A DNA stretch of 14,850 nucleotides from an uncultured Kiritimatiellota bacterium. GTDB lineage: Bacteria > Verrucomicrobiota > Kiritimatiellia > RFP12 > UBA1067. Where the stretch lies: assembly GCA_934667425.1 (NCBI GenBank), contig CAKULV010000065.1, positions 1 to 14,850 on the forward strand. Reading direction: 5' to 3'. The number at the start of each line of letters is the position of its first letter. Position 1 is the first letter of the stretch. A model generated the notes under the pieces. It saw nothing but the letters and a program-made list of their open reading frames with translations. It did no database searches and was not told the DNA's origin. Position numbers and translations under genes: made by a program. Shown piece after piece: positions 7,303-14,186 of the stretch.

Positions 7303-7442
7303 TGGAATTAGCCATGTAGAAGTGTAGAAATGCAGGTTTTAGTTGTTAGGTCCCAAATCTACGAGGCAATTGCAAAGCCTTGCCTATAACTTGCCTTACT
7401 GTTATCCTCATTGACATTCCCGTGCGAAGCGCGGGCGGCGGG
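7303..7442. other. Unique spacer within the right intergenic repeat region
   Basis: About 140 bp with no convincing reading frame. A 7-bp stem with a GAA loop (CCCGTGC/GCGCGGG, one G-T pair) lies at 7419-7435 but has no T-run on either side, so I do not call it a terminator. AGGTTTTAGTTG at 7334-7345 is the reverse complement of a 12-mer in the repeat beside fusA (9619-9630). The left copy of this region has only about 40 bp here. Confidence 0.4.
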
Positions 7443-7462
7443 CTACACGGCCACATTTCCCA

Positions 7463-7482
7463 CGACGGCGAGGGCGCCGTCG
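7463..7482. repeat. 20-bp palindromic element, copy 3
   Basis: CGACGGCG-AGGG-CGCCGTCG, identical to copy 1 at 254-273, with the same flanks (CCCA before, CCACAAAT after). It is part of the duplicated 3'-flank block. Confidence 0.85.
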
Positions 7483-7550
7483 CCACAAATCGCCAAATGC
7501 CCAAATGGCCAAATGCAATCGCAAATCGCAAATCGTAAATCGTAAATGAT

Positions 7551-7566
7551 AATGGCCTTCGCCATT
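7551..7566 (-). terminator. Candidate terminator hairpin after GH2 gene
   Basis: AATGGC-CTTC-GCCATT forms a 6-bp stem with a 4-nt loop 3 bp past the GH2 stop (7570-7572). In the transcribed direction ATCATTT follows. It corresponds to the hairpin at 335-351; the arms are conserved and the loop is not. Confidence 0.4.
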
Positions 7567-7569
7567 GCC

Positions 7570-9423
7570 TCACTTGACGATACCTATGATCTTCTCGTGC
7601 GCCGCCTTCAGGACCGCAGGATTGAACTTCAAGACCCGGCGGTCATAGGTCATGAGACCGTTGATCTCGATCTCCACGTCTGTCGTCTGCGTGTACACGC
7701 TGCCGGCGAGGCCCTTCTCGACGAGCGGGGCGAGCTTGTCCATAAGCCCGAGATAGGTCTTCTCAAGCCCCTCTCGCGTTGCGGTGTCCTTGATGCCGCC
7801 ATACCCCCAGTTGCCGCGTCCGTCGGGGGATACCTTCCACAAATGGCCTTCAACGGGATGCCCCAATCCGCCAAACTCGCCGAGGAATGAGATCCGCCGG
7901 TCGTTCACGGGGAACATCGCCGGCCCGCGATAGTAGTGCACGTCCACGGTGTCCGCCGCCTCGCAGACGCCCGCCGGCTTGTGCGCCGTCGGCTCGCGCT
8001 TGCTCCATCCGTTCGGCAGAATCTCACCGCCCTCCCAGTCCCAGTAGCCGCTCGGCCCGTTCACGAGACGCGTCGGATCGTGGCGACGCACGAAATCAAG
8101 CATAGAGTGCGTCAGGAACTCCCCGGGCTGGGTCCAGCCCTCGTTGTACGGACACCACATCACGATGGAAGGCACTGCCTGAAGGGTGTCCATCATCTCC
8201 TTCTGCTCCCGGCGCTGCAGGTGGTAGCGCGCCGTCGTCCCCGCCTCGATTGGCGACTTCCAGTTGTGTGCGCCGCTCGGCAGGTCCTGAACGACGAGAA
8301 GCCCCATCTTGTCGCAGAGATGATAGTAGCGGAGAGGCTCAACCTTGATGTGCTTGCGCATCGCGTTGAAGCCGCAGTCCTTGAGCGTCTGGATGTCGAA
8401 GGCCATCGCCTCCTCGGATGGAGGCGTGAGGAGCCCGTCCGGCCACCACCCCTGGTCGAGCGTCGCCATCACGTAGTACGGGCGGTTGTTGAGGAAGAAG
8501 CGAAGCACGCCATTCTTATCCTTCCCCTTGGCGAACTTGCGCATTCCGAAATACCCGTTCACGCTGTCATTGCCGCACCGTGCGACAAAATCGTAGAGGT
8601 TCGGCTCCTCCGGGCTCCACAGCCTAAAGCCCTCCGGCATCCTGATCGTGACCGAACCGTTGACGCTCGTCGCCTTTGCGCCCGCCACCGAGACCTCGAC
8701 CTCGGGCCTGTTGGACTTGGGGCTGCGGACATCAAACCTGAATGTTGCGGTACCCGCATCGATGTCGGTCTCGACCGTGTAGCCCCCGATGTACGTTTCC
8801 GGCACGTTCTCCATCCACACCGTCTGCCATATCCCGGAAACGCGCGTGTAATAGCATCCCGTCGGCTTGAAGCTCTGCTTGCCGCGCGAGTTCACGAAGT
8901 CCTCCGTCGGGTCCCACACGCAAAGCGTAAGTTCGTTTGCGCCATCCTTCACGAAATCCGTGATGTCGAGCGTAAACGGATTCTGTCCGCCCTCATGCGG
9001 CACGCCGGTCACCTCGTCGTGCCCGATGAACACCATTGTGCGGAAATCCACCGCGCCGAAGTGCAGGAGGATGCGCTCGCCAGGACGCTTCGCGCAGTTG
9101 ATCGTGCGCGTATACCAAAGGAACTGGTCTGGTTCAAGGAGCTTCCCTACGCCCGACAGCTTCGACTCGAGCGCGAACGGCACAAGTATCTTTCCGTCCC
9201 ACGCCGATGGCCTGCCGGGCGTGTTGGTCACGGAAGTGACGGCATAGTCCCACTGTCCATTGAGGCAAGTCCAGCCGGACCGCACCATCTGCGGACGCGG
9301 ATACTCTCGCCACGCATTCTCCGCCGTGACCTTGTCGCCCCATGGCGTGGTCATCGAGGCGGCCTGGGCGAGCGAAGCCAGCATCATGGCCGCCAGAGTC
9401 ATGTTCATATGGATTTTCATCAT
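7570..9423 (-). CDS. Secreted glycoside hydrolase family 2 enzyme
   Basis: A 617-residue member of GH2 (beta-galactosidase / beta-glucuronidase / beta-mannosidase superfamily) with a signal peptide (about 1-21, LASLAQA). The order is sugar-binding jelly-roll (about 40-205, with GCYYTRVSGIWQTVW), an immunoglobulin-like linker (about 210-300), and a TIM barrel (about 310-617). The acid/base is E428 in MWCPYNEGW and the nucleophile is E516 in FLGEFGG; both catalytic residues are present. At 617 residues it is nearer GusA size than LacZ size and has no C-terminal LacZ domains. The start is supported by AGGAG 7 nt upstream. A TATGAT -10-like site lies at 9460-9465, but without a matching -35. It points toward the regulator gene and away from fusA, whose stop is 231 bp upstream. 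Substrate specificity cannot be read from the sequence. Confidence 0.9.
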   Translation of the reverse strand: MMKIHMNMTLAAMMLASLAQAASMTTPWGDKVTAENAWREYPRPQMVRSGWTCLNGQWDYAVTSVTNTPGRPSAWDGKILVPFALESKLSGVGKLLEPDQFLWYTRTINCAKRPGERILLHFGAVDFRTMVFIGHDEVTGVPHEGGQNPFTLDITDFVKDGANELTLCVWDPTEDFVNSRGKQSFKPTGCYYTRVSGIWQTVWMENVPETYIGGYTVETDIDAGTATFRFDVRSPKSNRPEVEVSVAGAKATSVNGSVTIRMPEGFRLWSPEEPNLYDFVARCGNDSVNGYFGMRKFAKGKDKNGVLRFFLNNRPYYVMATLDQGWWPDGLLTPPSEEAMAFDIQTLKDCGFNAMRKHIKVEPLRYYHLCDKMGLLVVQDLPSGAHNWKSPIEAGTTARYHLQRREQKEMMDTLQAVPSIVMWCPYNEGWTQPGEFLTHSMLDFVRRHDPTRLVNGPSGYWDWEGGEILPNGWSKREPTAHKPAGVCEAADTVDVHYYRGPAMFPVNDRRISFLGEFGGLGHPVEGHLWKVSPDGRGNWGYGGIKDTATREGLEKTYLGLMDKLAPLVEKGLAGSVYTQTTDVEIEINGLMTYDRRVLKFNPAVLKAAHEKIIGIVK

Positions 9424-9430
9424 TCCTTTT

Positions 9431-9435
9431 CTCCT
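9431..9435 (-). promoter_or_regulatory. Shine-Dalgarno of GH2 gene
   Basis: AGGAG within AAAGGAG, 7 nt before the ATG at 9423 and 10 nt before a second ATG at 9420. Either start leaves the signal peptide intact. Confidence 0.65.
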
Positions 9436-9470
9436 TTCATGTCATTTCACGCACATCAAATCATATATGG

Positions 9471-9490
9471 CGATGGCGCCCTCGCCATCG
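9471..9490. repeat. 20-bp palindromic element, copy 4
   Basis: CGATGGCG-CCCT-CGCCATCG. The stem differs from copies 1-3 by a C-to-T change in one arm that is matched by G-to-A in the other, so pairing is kept. It is followed by TATCGC, as is copy 5. Confidence 0.85.
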
Positions 9491-9515
9491 TATCGCCAGT
9501 AAATCATACACGTGG

Positions 9516-9535
9516 CGATGGCGCCCTCGCCATCG
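9516..9535. repeat. 20-bp palindromic element, copy 5
   Basis: Same core as copy 4, 45 bp away in the same orientation, preceded by GTGG and followed by TATCGC. Copies 4 to 6 form a cluster between the fusA stop and the GH2 start. Confidence 0.85.
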
Positions 9536-9549
9536 TATCGCGTTTGGCA

Positions 9550-9569
9550 CGACGACGAGGGCGTCGTCG
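9550..9569. repeat. 20-bp palindromic element, copy 6 (inverted)
   Basis: CGACGACG-AGGG-CGTCGTCG, inverted relative to copies 4 and 5. The stem carries another compensated change (GG-CC pair replaced by GA-TC). The first hairpin encountered by transcription leaving fusA, though no T-run follows it. Confidence 0.8.
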
Positions 9570-9612
9570 CCACTTATTCCCCAACATCTCTTCTACCCCA
9601 CTACCCACTGTC

Positions 9613-9651
9613 AACTACCAACTAAAACCTACCAACTACCAACTACCAACT
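9613..9651. repeat. Heptameric short tandem repeat (ACCAACT)
   Basis: Three perfect ACCAACT units occupy 9631-9651, and degenerate units extend left to about 9613 (AACTACCAACTAAAACCT). The array ends 3 bp from the fusA stop codon. It resembles the 7-bp short tandem repeats known from other repeat-rich bacterial genomes. Copy number is probably unstable. Confidence 0.8.
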
Positions 9652-9654
9652 AAA

Positions 9655-11730
9655 TCACATCGCCAGCAGATGCTCGTGCACGCTCTTCGGCACAATGTCG
9701 AAGTCGCTCGGCTCCATCGAATACGAGGCCCGGCCCTTCGTCAGGGAGCGTATCGCGGTGGCGTATCCGAACATCTGTGCCATTGGAACTCGGGCGTGCA
9801 CTATCTGCATGTCGTCCCGCTGGGTCATGTCCAGGATCGTTCCTCGGCGCATGTTGATGTCGCCCAGTATCTCCCCCACGGATTCCGGAGGGGTCGTTAT
9901 CTCGAGCTTCATGATTGGCTCAAGGAATTCCGGCGACGCCGCAAGCGCCGTCTCGCGGAAACCCATCACAGCCGCGCCGCGAATCGCTATCTCGTCCGAG
10001 ACCTCCGGATCGACCATCTCGATGCCGACGACCGCCGCCTCTATGTCCGTCATCGGGTAGCGGGCAAGAACGCCCGTCATTATGCCATCCATCAATCCCT
10101 GTTCAAGAGTCTCTTCCAAGTGGCGATCCGGCAAGGCGTTCTTGACGTCGCGGGATACCGACACCTTGCGGCCCGCACCGCGTTCAAGCGGCTTGACCTC
10201 CACCGTAAGCGTGACTGCGTGGCGCTTGCCGCCGATCTCCCGGTCGAAGGTAAACGGCCTAACCGTAGGCTGCATCACGGTCTCCGCGTACGAGACCATC
10301 GGCTTGCCGACGTTCGCGGCGACCTTGAACTCGCGCTTCAGCCGATCCACAAGAATCTCCAGGTGGAGTTCGCCCATGCCGGAAAGGATCGTCTGCCCGG
10401 TCTCCTCGTCTTCTCGGAACTGGCATGTGGGGTCCTCGGCGGCCAATGCCTTCATGGATTCCACGAGCTTGTCCTTGTCGCCGCCTGATTTCGGCTCTAT
10501 CGCGAGGAACATCACCGGCTGCGGGGCCGTGATCCGCTCCAGGTAGCAGGGCTTCACCTCCGCGCAGAGCGTGTCGCCCGTGGTGGCCTCCTTAAGGCCG
10601 ACAAGCGCGCCTATGTCGCCGGCTGAAAGCTGTTCGACCTCGATCTGGTCGTCGGCGAAAAGCCTCACGATCTTCATCACCCGCTCGCGCTTGCGCGTAC
10701 GGGGATTGAACACGTTCGCCCCCTTCTTCAGGATGCCGCCGTAGACGCGCACGAAGAAGAGCCGGCCGACAAACGGGTCTGTCGCGATCTTGAACACGAG
10801 AGACGTGAGAAGTTCGCCATCCTTCTGCTGCCGCGTCACGGGCTCGCCGCTCTTGAGGTCGGTGGCCTTCACCGGCGGCCGGTCCATAGGGCTCGGAAGG
10901 TACCACGCCACCGCGTCAAGGAGCGGCTGTATGCCCTTGTCCCGGAGCGACGTTCCGCACAGGACGGGCACCATCTTGTTTGCCACGACGAGACGGCGTA
11001 TCGCACCCTTGAGTTCGCCTGCCGTGAGGTCTCCGTTCTCGAGGTATGGCTCCATCACACCCTCGTCGAGATCGGCGACCCTTTCGCACAGCTCCGCCCT
11101 CGCGAGCTCCGCGTCGTCCTTCATGTCGGCAGGCACGTCCCCTACCGTGAATTGCTTGCCGTCGGTCTTCTCGTCGTAGACGATCCCCTTCATCTCGATC
11201 AGGTCTACCACGCCAACGAAGCCATCCTCCTTGCCTATCGGCAGCTCAAGGGGCACGGCATTCGCCTTCAGCTTCTCGCGCAGCTCGCCCACGACACGCG
11301 TGAAGTTGGCGCCCATGCGATCCATCTTGTTGACGAACGCGATGCGCGGCACGGAATAGTGGTCGGCCTGTCGCCACACCGTTTCGGACTGCGGCTGGAC
11401 TCCGCCCACTGCGCAGAACACGCACACCGCGCCGTCAAGCACCCGGAGCGAACGCTCCACCTCCATCGTGAAGTCAACGTGTCCGGGCGTGTCGATGATG
11501 TTGATGGCATGGCCATTCCATTCGCACGATATGGCGGCGGACTGGATGGTGATGCCCCGCTCGCGCTCCTGCACCATGAAATCCGTGGTGGTGTTGCCGT
11601 CATGCACATCACCATGCTTGTGTATCTTGCCGGTGTAGAACAGGATGCGCTCCGTGGTCGTGGTCTTGCCGGCGTCGATATGGGCCACGATGCCGATGTT
11701 GCGTACGTTGGATAGGGCTGATTCTTCCAT
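9655..11730 (-). CDS. fusA: Translation elongation factor G
   Basis: A 691-residue translational GTPase that drives ribosomal translocation and, with ribosome recycling factor, subunit splitting. It is the full usual EF-G length. The G domain shows AHIDAGKTT (16-24, P-loop), RERGIT in switch I (56-61), DTPGH (80-84) and NKMD (134-137). Domains II-V follow, with SGMGELHLEI in domain III and the FGYATAIRSLTKGRAS ending of domain V. Here it follows coaC and is not beside rpsL, rpsG or tuf, so it is either a relocated sole copy or one of several EF-G paralogues. The ATG at 11730 has no Shine-Dalgarno and sits 9 nt after an extended -10 inside the coaC stop, so the message may be leaderless. Confidence 0.97.
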   Translation of the reverse strand: MEESALSNVRNIGIVAHIDAGKTTTTERILFYTGKIHKHGDVHDGNTTTDFMVQERERGITIQSAAISCEWNGHAINIIDTPGHVDFTMEVERSLRVLDGAVCVFCAVGGVQPQSETVWRQADHYSVPRIAFVNKMDRMGANFTRVVGELREKLKANAVPLELPIGKEDGFVGVVDLIEMKGIVYDEKTDGKQFTVGDVPADMKDDAELARAELCERVADLDEGVMEPYLENGDLTAGELKGAIRRLVVANKMVPVLCGTSLRDKGIQPLLDAVAWYLPSPMDRPPVKATDLKSGEPVTRQQKDGELLTSLVFKIATDPFVGRLFFVRVYGGILKKGANVFNPRTRKRERVMKIVRLFADDQIEVEQLSAGDIGALVGLKEATTGDTLCAEVKPCYLERITAPQPVMFLAIEPKSGGDKDKLVESMKALAAEDPTCQFREDEETGQTILSGMGELHLEILVDRLKREFKVAANVGKPMVSYAETVMQPTVRPFTFDREIGGKRHAVTLTVEVKPLERGAGRKVSVSRDVKNALPDRHLEETLEQGLMDGIMTGVLARYPMTDIEAAVVGIEMVDPEVSDEIAIRGAAVMGFRETALAASPEFLEPIMKLEITTPPESVGEILGDINMRRGTILDMTQRDDMQIVHARVPMAQMFGYATAIRSLTKGRASYSMEPSDFDIVPKSVHEHLLAM

Positions 11731-11739
11731 AGGTTCGGT

Positions 11740-11748
11740 ATTATATCA
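11740..11748 (-). promoter_or_regulatory. Extended -10 promoter of fusA, overlapping coaC stop
   Basis: TG-A-TATAAT on the minus strand. The TGA is at once the coaC stop codon and the TGn of the extended -10. The hexamer is a perfect TATAAT, 9 nt before the fusA ATG. No recognisable -35 lies at 16-18 bp, which extended -10 promoters do not need. Confidence 0.6.
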
Positions 11749-12273
11749 TGAAGCGGCATTGCGGACGGCCGCCAATATCCCGGAAACGTCCGCCATGCGG
11801 CCACGTCCTGAAGCGCCGCACGCGAGCTCGCCATCGGCGGGCGGCACCACGATCACGCCCCGGCTCCGCAGCCTGCCGAGATTTTCCTGCGTAACGCAGT
11901 TCTCCCACATCCCCGAATTCATAGCAGGGGCCACAATCACAGGGGCCCTGGTCGCAAGGACGGTGGACGTGAGCAGGTCGTCGGCGATTCCGCAAGCCAT
12001 CTTCGCGATCACGTTCGCGGTGGCCGGCGCGACCACGACGGCATCCGCCTGCGCAAGCGCTATGTGCTCCGGCTGCCAACGTTCCGGAAGCGCGAACTGG
12101 TCGATGCCTACCGGATTGCGCGACAGCGTCTGGAACGTGAGCGGCGTCACGAACTCCCTGGCCGCCGCCGTCATCACCACCCGCACGTCGCAGCCGTCCT
12201 TGACGAGAAGCCTCACGAGCTCGCACGCCTTGTATGCCGCAATCGACCCGGTAACGCCCAATACGACCTTCAT
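11746..12273 (-). CDS. coaC: Phosphopantothenoylcysteine decarboxylase (stand-alone CoaC domain)
   Basis: A 175-residue flavoprotein of the HFCD family that decarboxylates 4'-phosphopantothenoylcysteine in coenzyme A synthesis. It shows the FMN-binding start VTGSIAAYKA (7-16), the conserved His in EHIALAQADAVVVAPATAN (H70), the PAMNSGMW motif (116-123) and the substrate-clamp Cys in ACGASGRGRM (C152). Most bacteria carry it as the N-terminal half of a bifunctional CoaBC of about 400 residues; here the chain stops cleanly after the decarboxylase domain, so the CoaB synthetase must be encoded elsewhere. It starts 18 bp after gmk, preceded by GGGGGAA, and is the last gene of the rpe-folE-gmk-coaC run. 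A related HFCD flavoprotein of other function is a less likely alternative. Confidence 0.88.
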   Translation of the reverse strand: MKVVLGVTGSIAAYKACELVRLLVKDGCDVRVVMTAAAREFVTPLTFQTLSRNPVGIDQFALPERWQPEHIALAQADAVVVAPATANVIAKMACGIADDLLTSTVLATRAPVIVAPAMNSGMWENCVTQENLGRLRSRGVIVVPPADGELACGASGRGRMADVSGILAAVRNAAS

Positions 12274-12291
12274 TGCATTCCCCCAATCCGT

Positions 12292-12897
12292 CTACATGCG
12301 CCCGGACTTCACGTCTATCAGGTCGCACAGCTTGCGGTAAGCCATGCCGAGATCGTCGTTCGTCACCTGATACATGTATTCGTGCGCCCTTGCCATTTCA
12401 CCCTCTGCGTTGGCGAGGCGGCGCTCTATCACCTCGGCGGAATCGGTTCCACGATGCTCGAGGCGCTCGCGGAGCGACTGCATGTCGGGCGGGTTGATGA
12501 AGATGTCCATGTATCCCACGCGGAGCGGATCCGTCGGGGAAAGGCCCTTCACGTAGTTGCGCACCTTCCCGGCCCCGGCCACATCGATGTCGAGGATCAT
12601 GGAGTTCCCCTCGGCAAGCACCTCCTCCACAGGACGCTTCAGCGTCCCGTAGTAGTTGCCGTGGACTTCGGCGTATTCAAGGAATGCGTTTTCCGCGATA
12701 AGTTCCCTGAACCGCTCCACCTTCATGAAATAGTAGTCTATTCCATCCTCCTCCTCGCCCCGGATGGGGCGGGTGGTGCAGGATATCGAGTACTGCAGAT
12801 CGTGATACTCCTGCAGAAGCATGTCGATGAGCGTGGACTTCCCGCATCCCGAAGGTGCGCTTATCACGATGAAAAGCGGCGTCAATCTGTTTGCCAT
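12292..12897 (-). CDS. gmk: Guanylate kinase
   Basis: A 201-residue nucleotide kinase making GDP from GMP with ATP. The P-loop is APSGCGKST (14-22). The GMP-binding region has SCTTRPIRGEEEDGIDYYF, followed by LEYAEVHGNYYGT; the lid region has RLEHRGTDS with the usual downstream R. I start at the ATG at 12897, 21 residues before the end of the P-loop, as in other Gmk; the in-frame extension to 12993 runs into folE and is basic, unfolded-looking sequence. About ten extra residues (around KGLSPTDPL) lie before the YMDIFINPP strand compared with typical Gmk. It sits between folE (52 bp) and coaC (18 bp). The gmk-rpoZ-coaBC order common elsewhere is seen here without rpoZ. Confidence 0.95.
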   Translation of the reverse strand: MANRLTPLFIVISAPSGCGKSTLIDMLLQEYHDLQYSISCTTRPIRGEEEDGIDYYFMKVERFRELIAENAFLEYAEVHGNYYGTLKRPVEEVLAEGNSMILDIDVAGAGKVRNYVKGLSPTDPLRVGYMDIFINPPDMQSLRERLEHRGTDSAEVIERRLANAEGEMARAHEYMYQVTNDDLGMAYRKLCDLIDVKSGRM

Positions 12898-12949
12898 GTG
12901 AACCTGTTCTCTCTCTTTGCTGAAAATCTTCGGCCCGCGGAGGCTTCTC

Positions 12950-13531
12950 CTACCCGTTGACGAGCGACAGGAACTCCGCGCGTACGCGCTCATCGGCGCG
13001 GAACGACCCGAGAACCGCCGATGTGACCATTTCGGAGTTTTGCTTCTCCACCCCGCGCATCATCATGCACAGGTGCTTTGCGCGAATGACCACCCCAACG
13101 CCTTCCGCCTTGGCCTCGCTCATGATTTCACCCGCGATCTGCTCCGTGAGGCGTTCCTGTATCTGAAGCCGCCTCGCGTACATGTCAACTATGCGGGCCA
13201 GTTTGGATACCCCAAGCACCTTCCCCTTGGAGATGTACCCTATCGCACACGATCCGTAGAACGGAAGCATATGGTGCTCGCACATCGAATACAGCTCGAT
13301 GCCCTTCAGTATCACCATGTGGTTCGTGCCGCTCGTGAAGTATGCGCCGTTTACGACGGCCTTCACGTTCTGCCGGTATCCCCGCGTGAGGTATATCAGG
13401 GATTTCGCGACCCGTTCGGGAGTCTTCTTGAGTCCTTCCCGATCCACATCCTCGCCGAGTTCCATCAGGAGCGACTTCACGAGCGACGATATGCGCTCCT
13501 CTCTCGGCTTCTGCTCACCGCGCTTCTTCAC
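12950..13531 (-). CDS. folE: GTP cyclohydrolase I
   Basis: A 193-residue enzyme converting GTP to 7,8-dihydroneopterin triphosphate, first step of folate and, in many bacteria, queuosine synthesis. The zinc ligands are visible as C84 and H87 in YSMCEHHMLPF and C155 in HLCMMMRGV; GKVLGVSKLARIVDMYARRLQIQERLTEQI (103-132) is the family core. The start is a GTG at 13531: its GTGA overlaps the rpe TGA by 4 bp, and AGGAG lies 8 nt upstream. The frame stays open to 13723, but that part lies inside rpe and shows no family similarity. The overlap implies translational coupling with rpe. Confidence 0.95.
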   Translation of the reverse strand: MKKRGEQKPREERISSLVKSLLMELGEDVDREGLKKTPERVAKSLIYLTRGYRQNVKAVVNGAYFTSGTNHMVILKGIELYSMCEHHMLPFYGSCAIGYISKGKVLGVSKLARIVDMYARRLQIQERLTEQIAGEIMSEAKAEGVGVVIRAKHLCMMMRGVEKQNSEMVTSAVLGSFRADERVRAEFLSLVNG

Positions 13532-14178
13532 AGCGACGTCTCCTTGCGCATCGACTCTACGGCCGCCTTCATGTCCCCCTGCCCGAACAGGTATGACCCG
13601 GCGACGAACTGGTTCGCCCCCGCCTTCGCCGCCTGCACCGCAGTCTCTGCATTTATGCCTCCATCGACCATTATGTCGAGCGATGGCTTCAGCCTGCGCA
13701 ACCCAGCCACCTTCGGCAGGCAATCCTCGATGAACTTCTGCCCGCCATAGCCGGGATGCACCGTCATGACCAGGACTTCGTCCACCTCTCCAAGATACGG
13801 GAATATGCGCTCCGCCGGCGTCTCCGGGTTGATGGCCACGGCGTTCCTGAGCCCCATCCCGCGTATGCGCCTTAGCTGGGCGTGTATGTCGCAGTCGGCC
13901 TCCACATGTATCTGGATCGTCTGTGCGCCGGCTTTCGCGAATGCCTCGATGTAGAGGTCTGGACGGGTCATCATGAGATGCACATTGCGGTAGAAGCCCG
14001 GAGCGATCCTGTTCGCCAACGCGACGACATCCGGACCGAACGAGAGATTCGGCACGAAATGCGCGTCCATTATGTCAAGATGCAACGCCTCCGCCCCGGA
14101 CGCTTCAGCTCTCCTTATCTCATCGGCAAGCCGCCCGAAGTCCGCCGCAAGAAGCGAAGGCAGTATTTCCGTTTTCAT
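13528..14178 (-). CDS. rpe: Ribulose-phosphate 3-epimerase
   Basis: A 216-residue TIM-barrel enzyme interconverting ribulose 5-phosphate and xylulose 5-phosphate in the pentose phosphate pathway. It is the full usual length. Motifs in order: PSLLAADF (7-14), LHLDIMDAHFVPNLSFGP (32-49), VHLMM (66-70), MTVHPGYGGQKF (138-149), VDGGIN (171-176), AGSYLF (193-198). The metal and catalytic residues H33, D35, H67 and D172 are all present. It is the first gene of the rpe-folE-gmk-coaC run. The ATG at 14178 has no Shine-Dalgarno and lies 8 nt after an extended -10, so its message is probably leaderless. Confidence 0.96.
   Translation of the reverse strand: MKTEILPSLLAADFGRLADEIRRAEASGAEALHLDIMDAHFVPNLSFGPDVVALANRIAPGFYRNVHLMMTRPDLYIEAFAKAGAQTIQIHVEADCDIHAQLRRIRGMGLRNAVAINPETPAERIFPYLGEVDEVLVMTVHPGYGGQKFIEDCLPKVAGLRRLKPSLDIMVDGGINAETAVQAAKAGANQFVAGSYLFGQGDMKAAVESMRKETSL
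13540..13544 (-). promoter_or_regulatory. Shine-Dalgarno that fixes the folE GTG start
   Basis: AGGAG inside the last codons of rpe, 8 nt before the GTG at 13531. It decides for the GTG start and against the longer open frame. Confidence 0.75.
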
Positions 14179-14186
14179 GGCGGAAT

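Larger units (their letters stand above)
7443..7566. repeat. Shared 124-bp 3'-flank block, copy B
   Basis: Near-identical to 234-351, in the same orientation, again ending in a hairpin beside a glycoside hydrolase stop codon. It has one more AAATCG-type heptamer than copy A, the kind of change replication slippage makes. It contains palindrome copy 3 at 7463-7482. Confidence 0.9.

Noticed and set aside
7419..7435. Rho-independent terminator for the regulator gene
   Set aside because: The stem is sound but lies 330 bp after the stop codon and has no T-run on either strand.
7936..10488. An 850-residue open frame on the plus strand across GH2, the repeats and fusA
   Set aside because: It is antisense to two clearly real genes (GH2 and EF-G) with intact motifs, crosses intergenic repeats, and its His/Arg-rich product matches no fold. 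High GC content makes such antisense frames common.
12064..12960. A 298-residue plus-strand frame over coaC and gmk
   Set aside because: It is antisense to gmk and coaC, both with complete catalytic motifs, and shows no family similarity.
13532..13723. Longer N-terminus for GTP cyclohydrolase I (start at 13723)
   Set aside because: The extra 64 residues lie antiparallel-free inside rpe in another frame and are Gly/Arg-rich with no family match; the GTG with AGGAG fits better.
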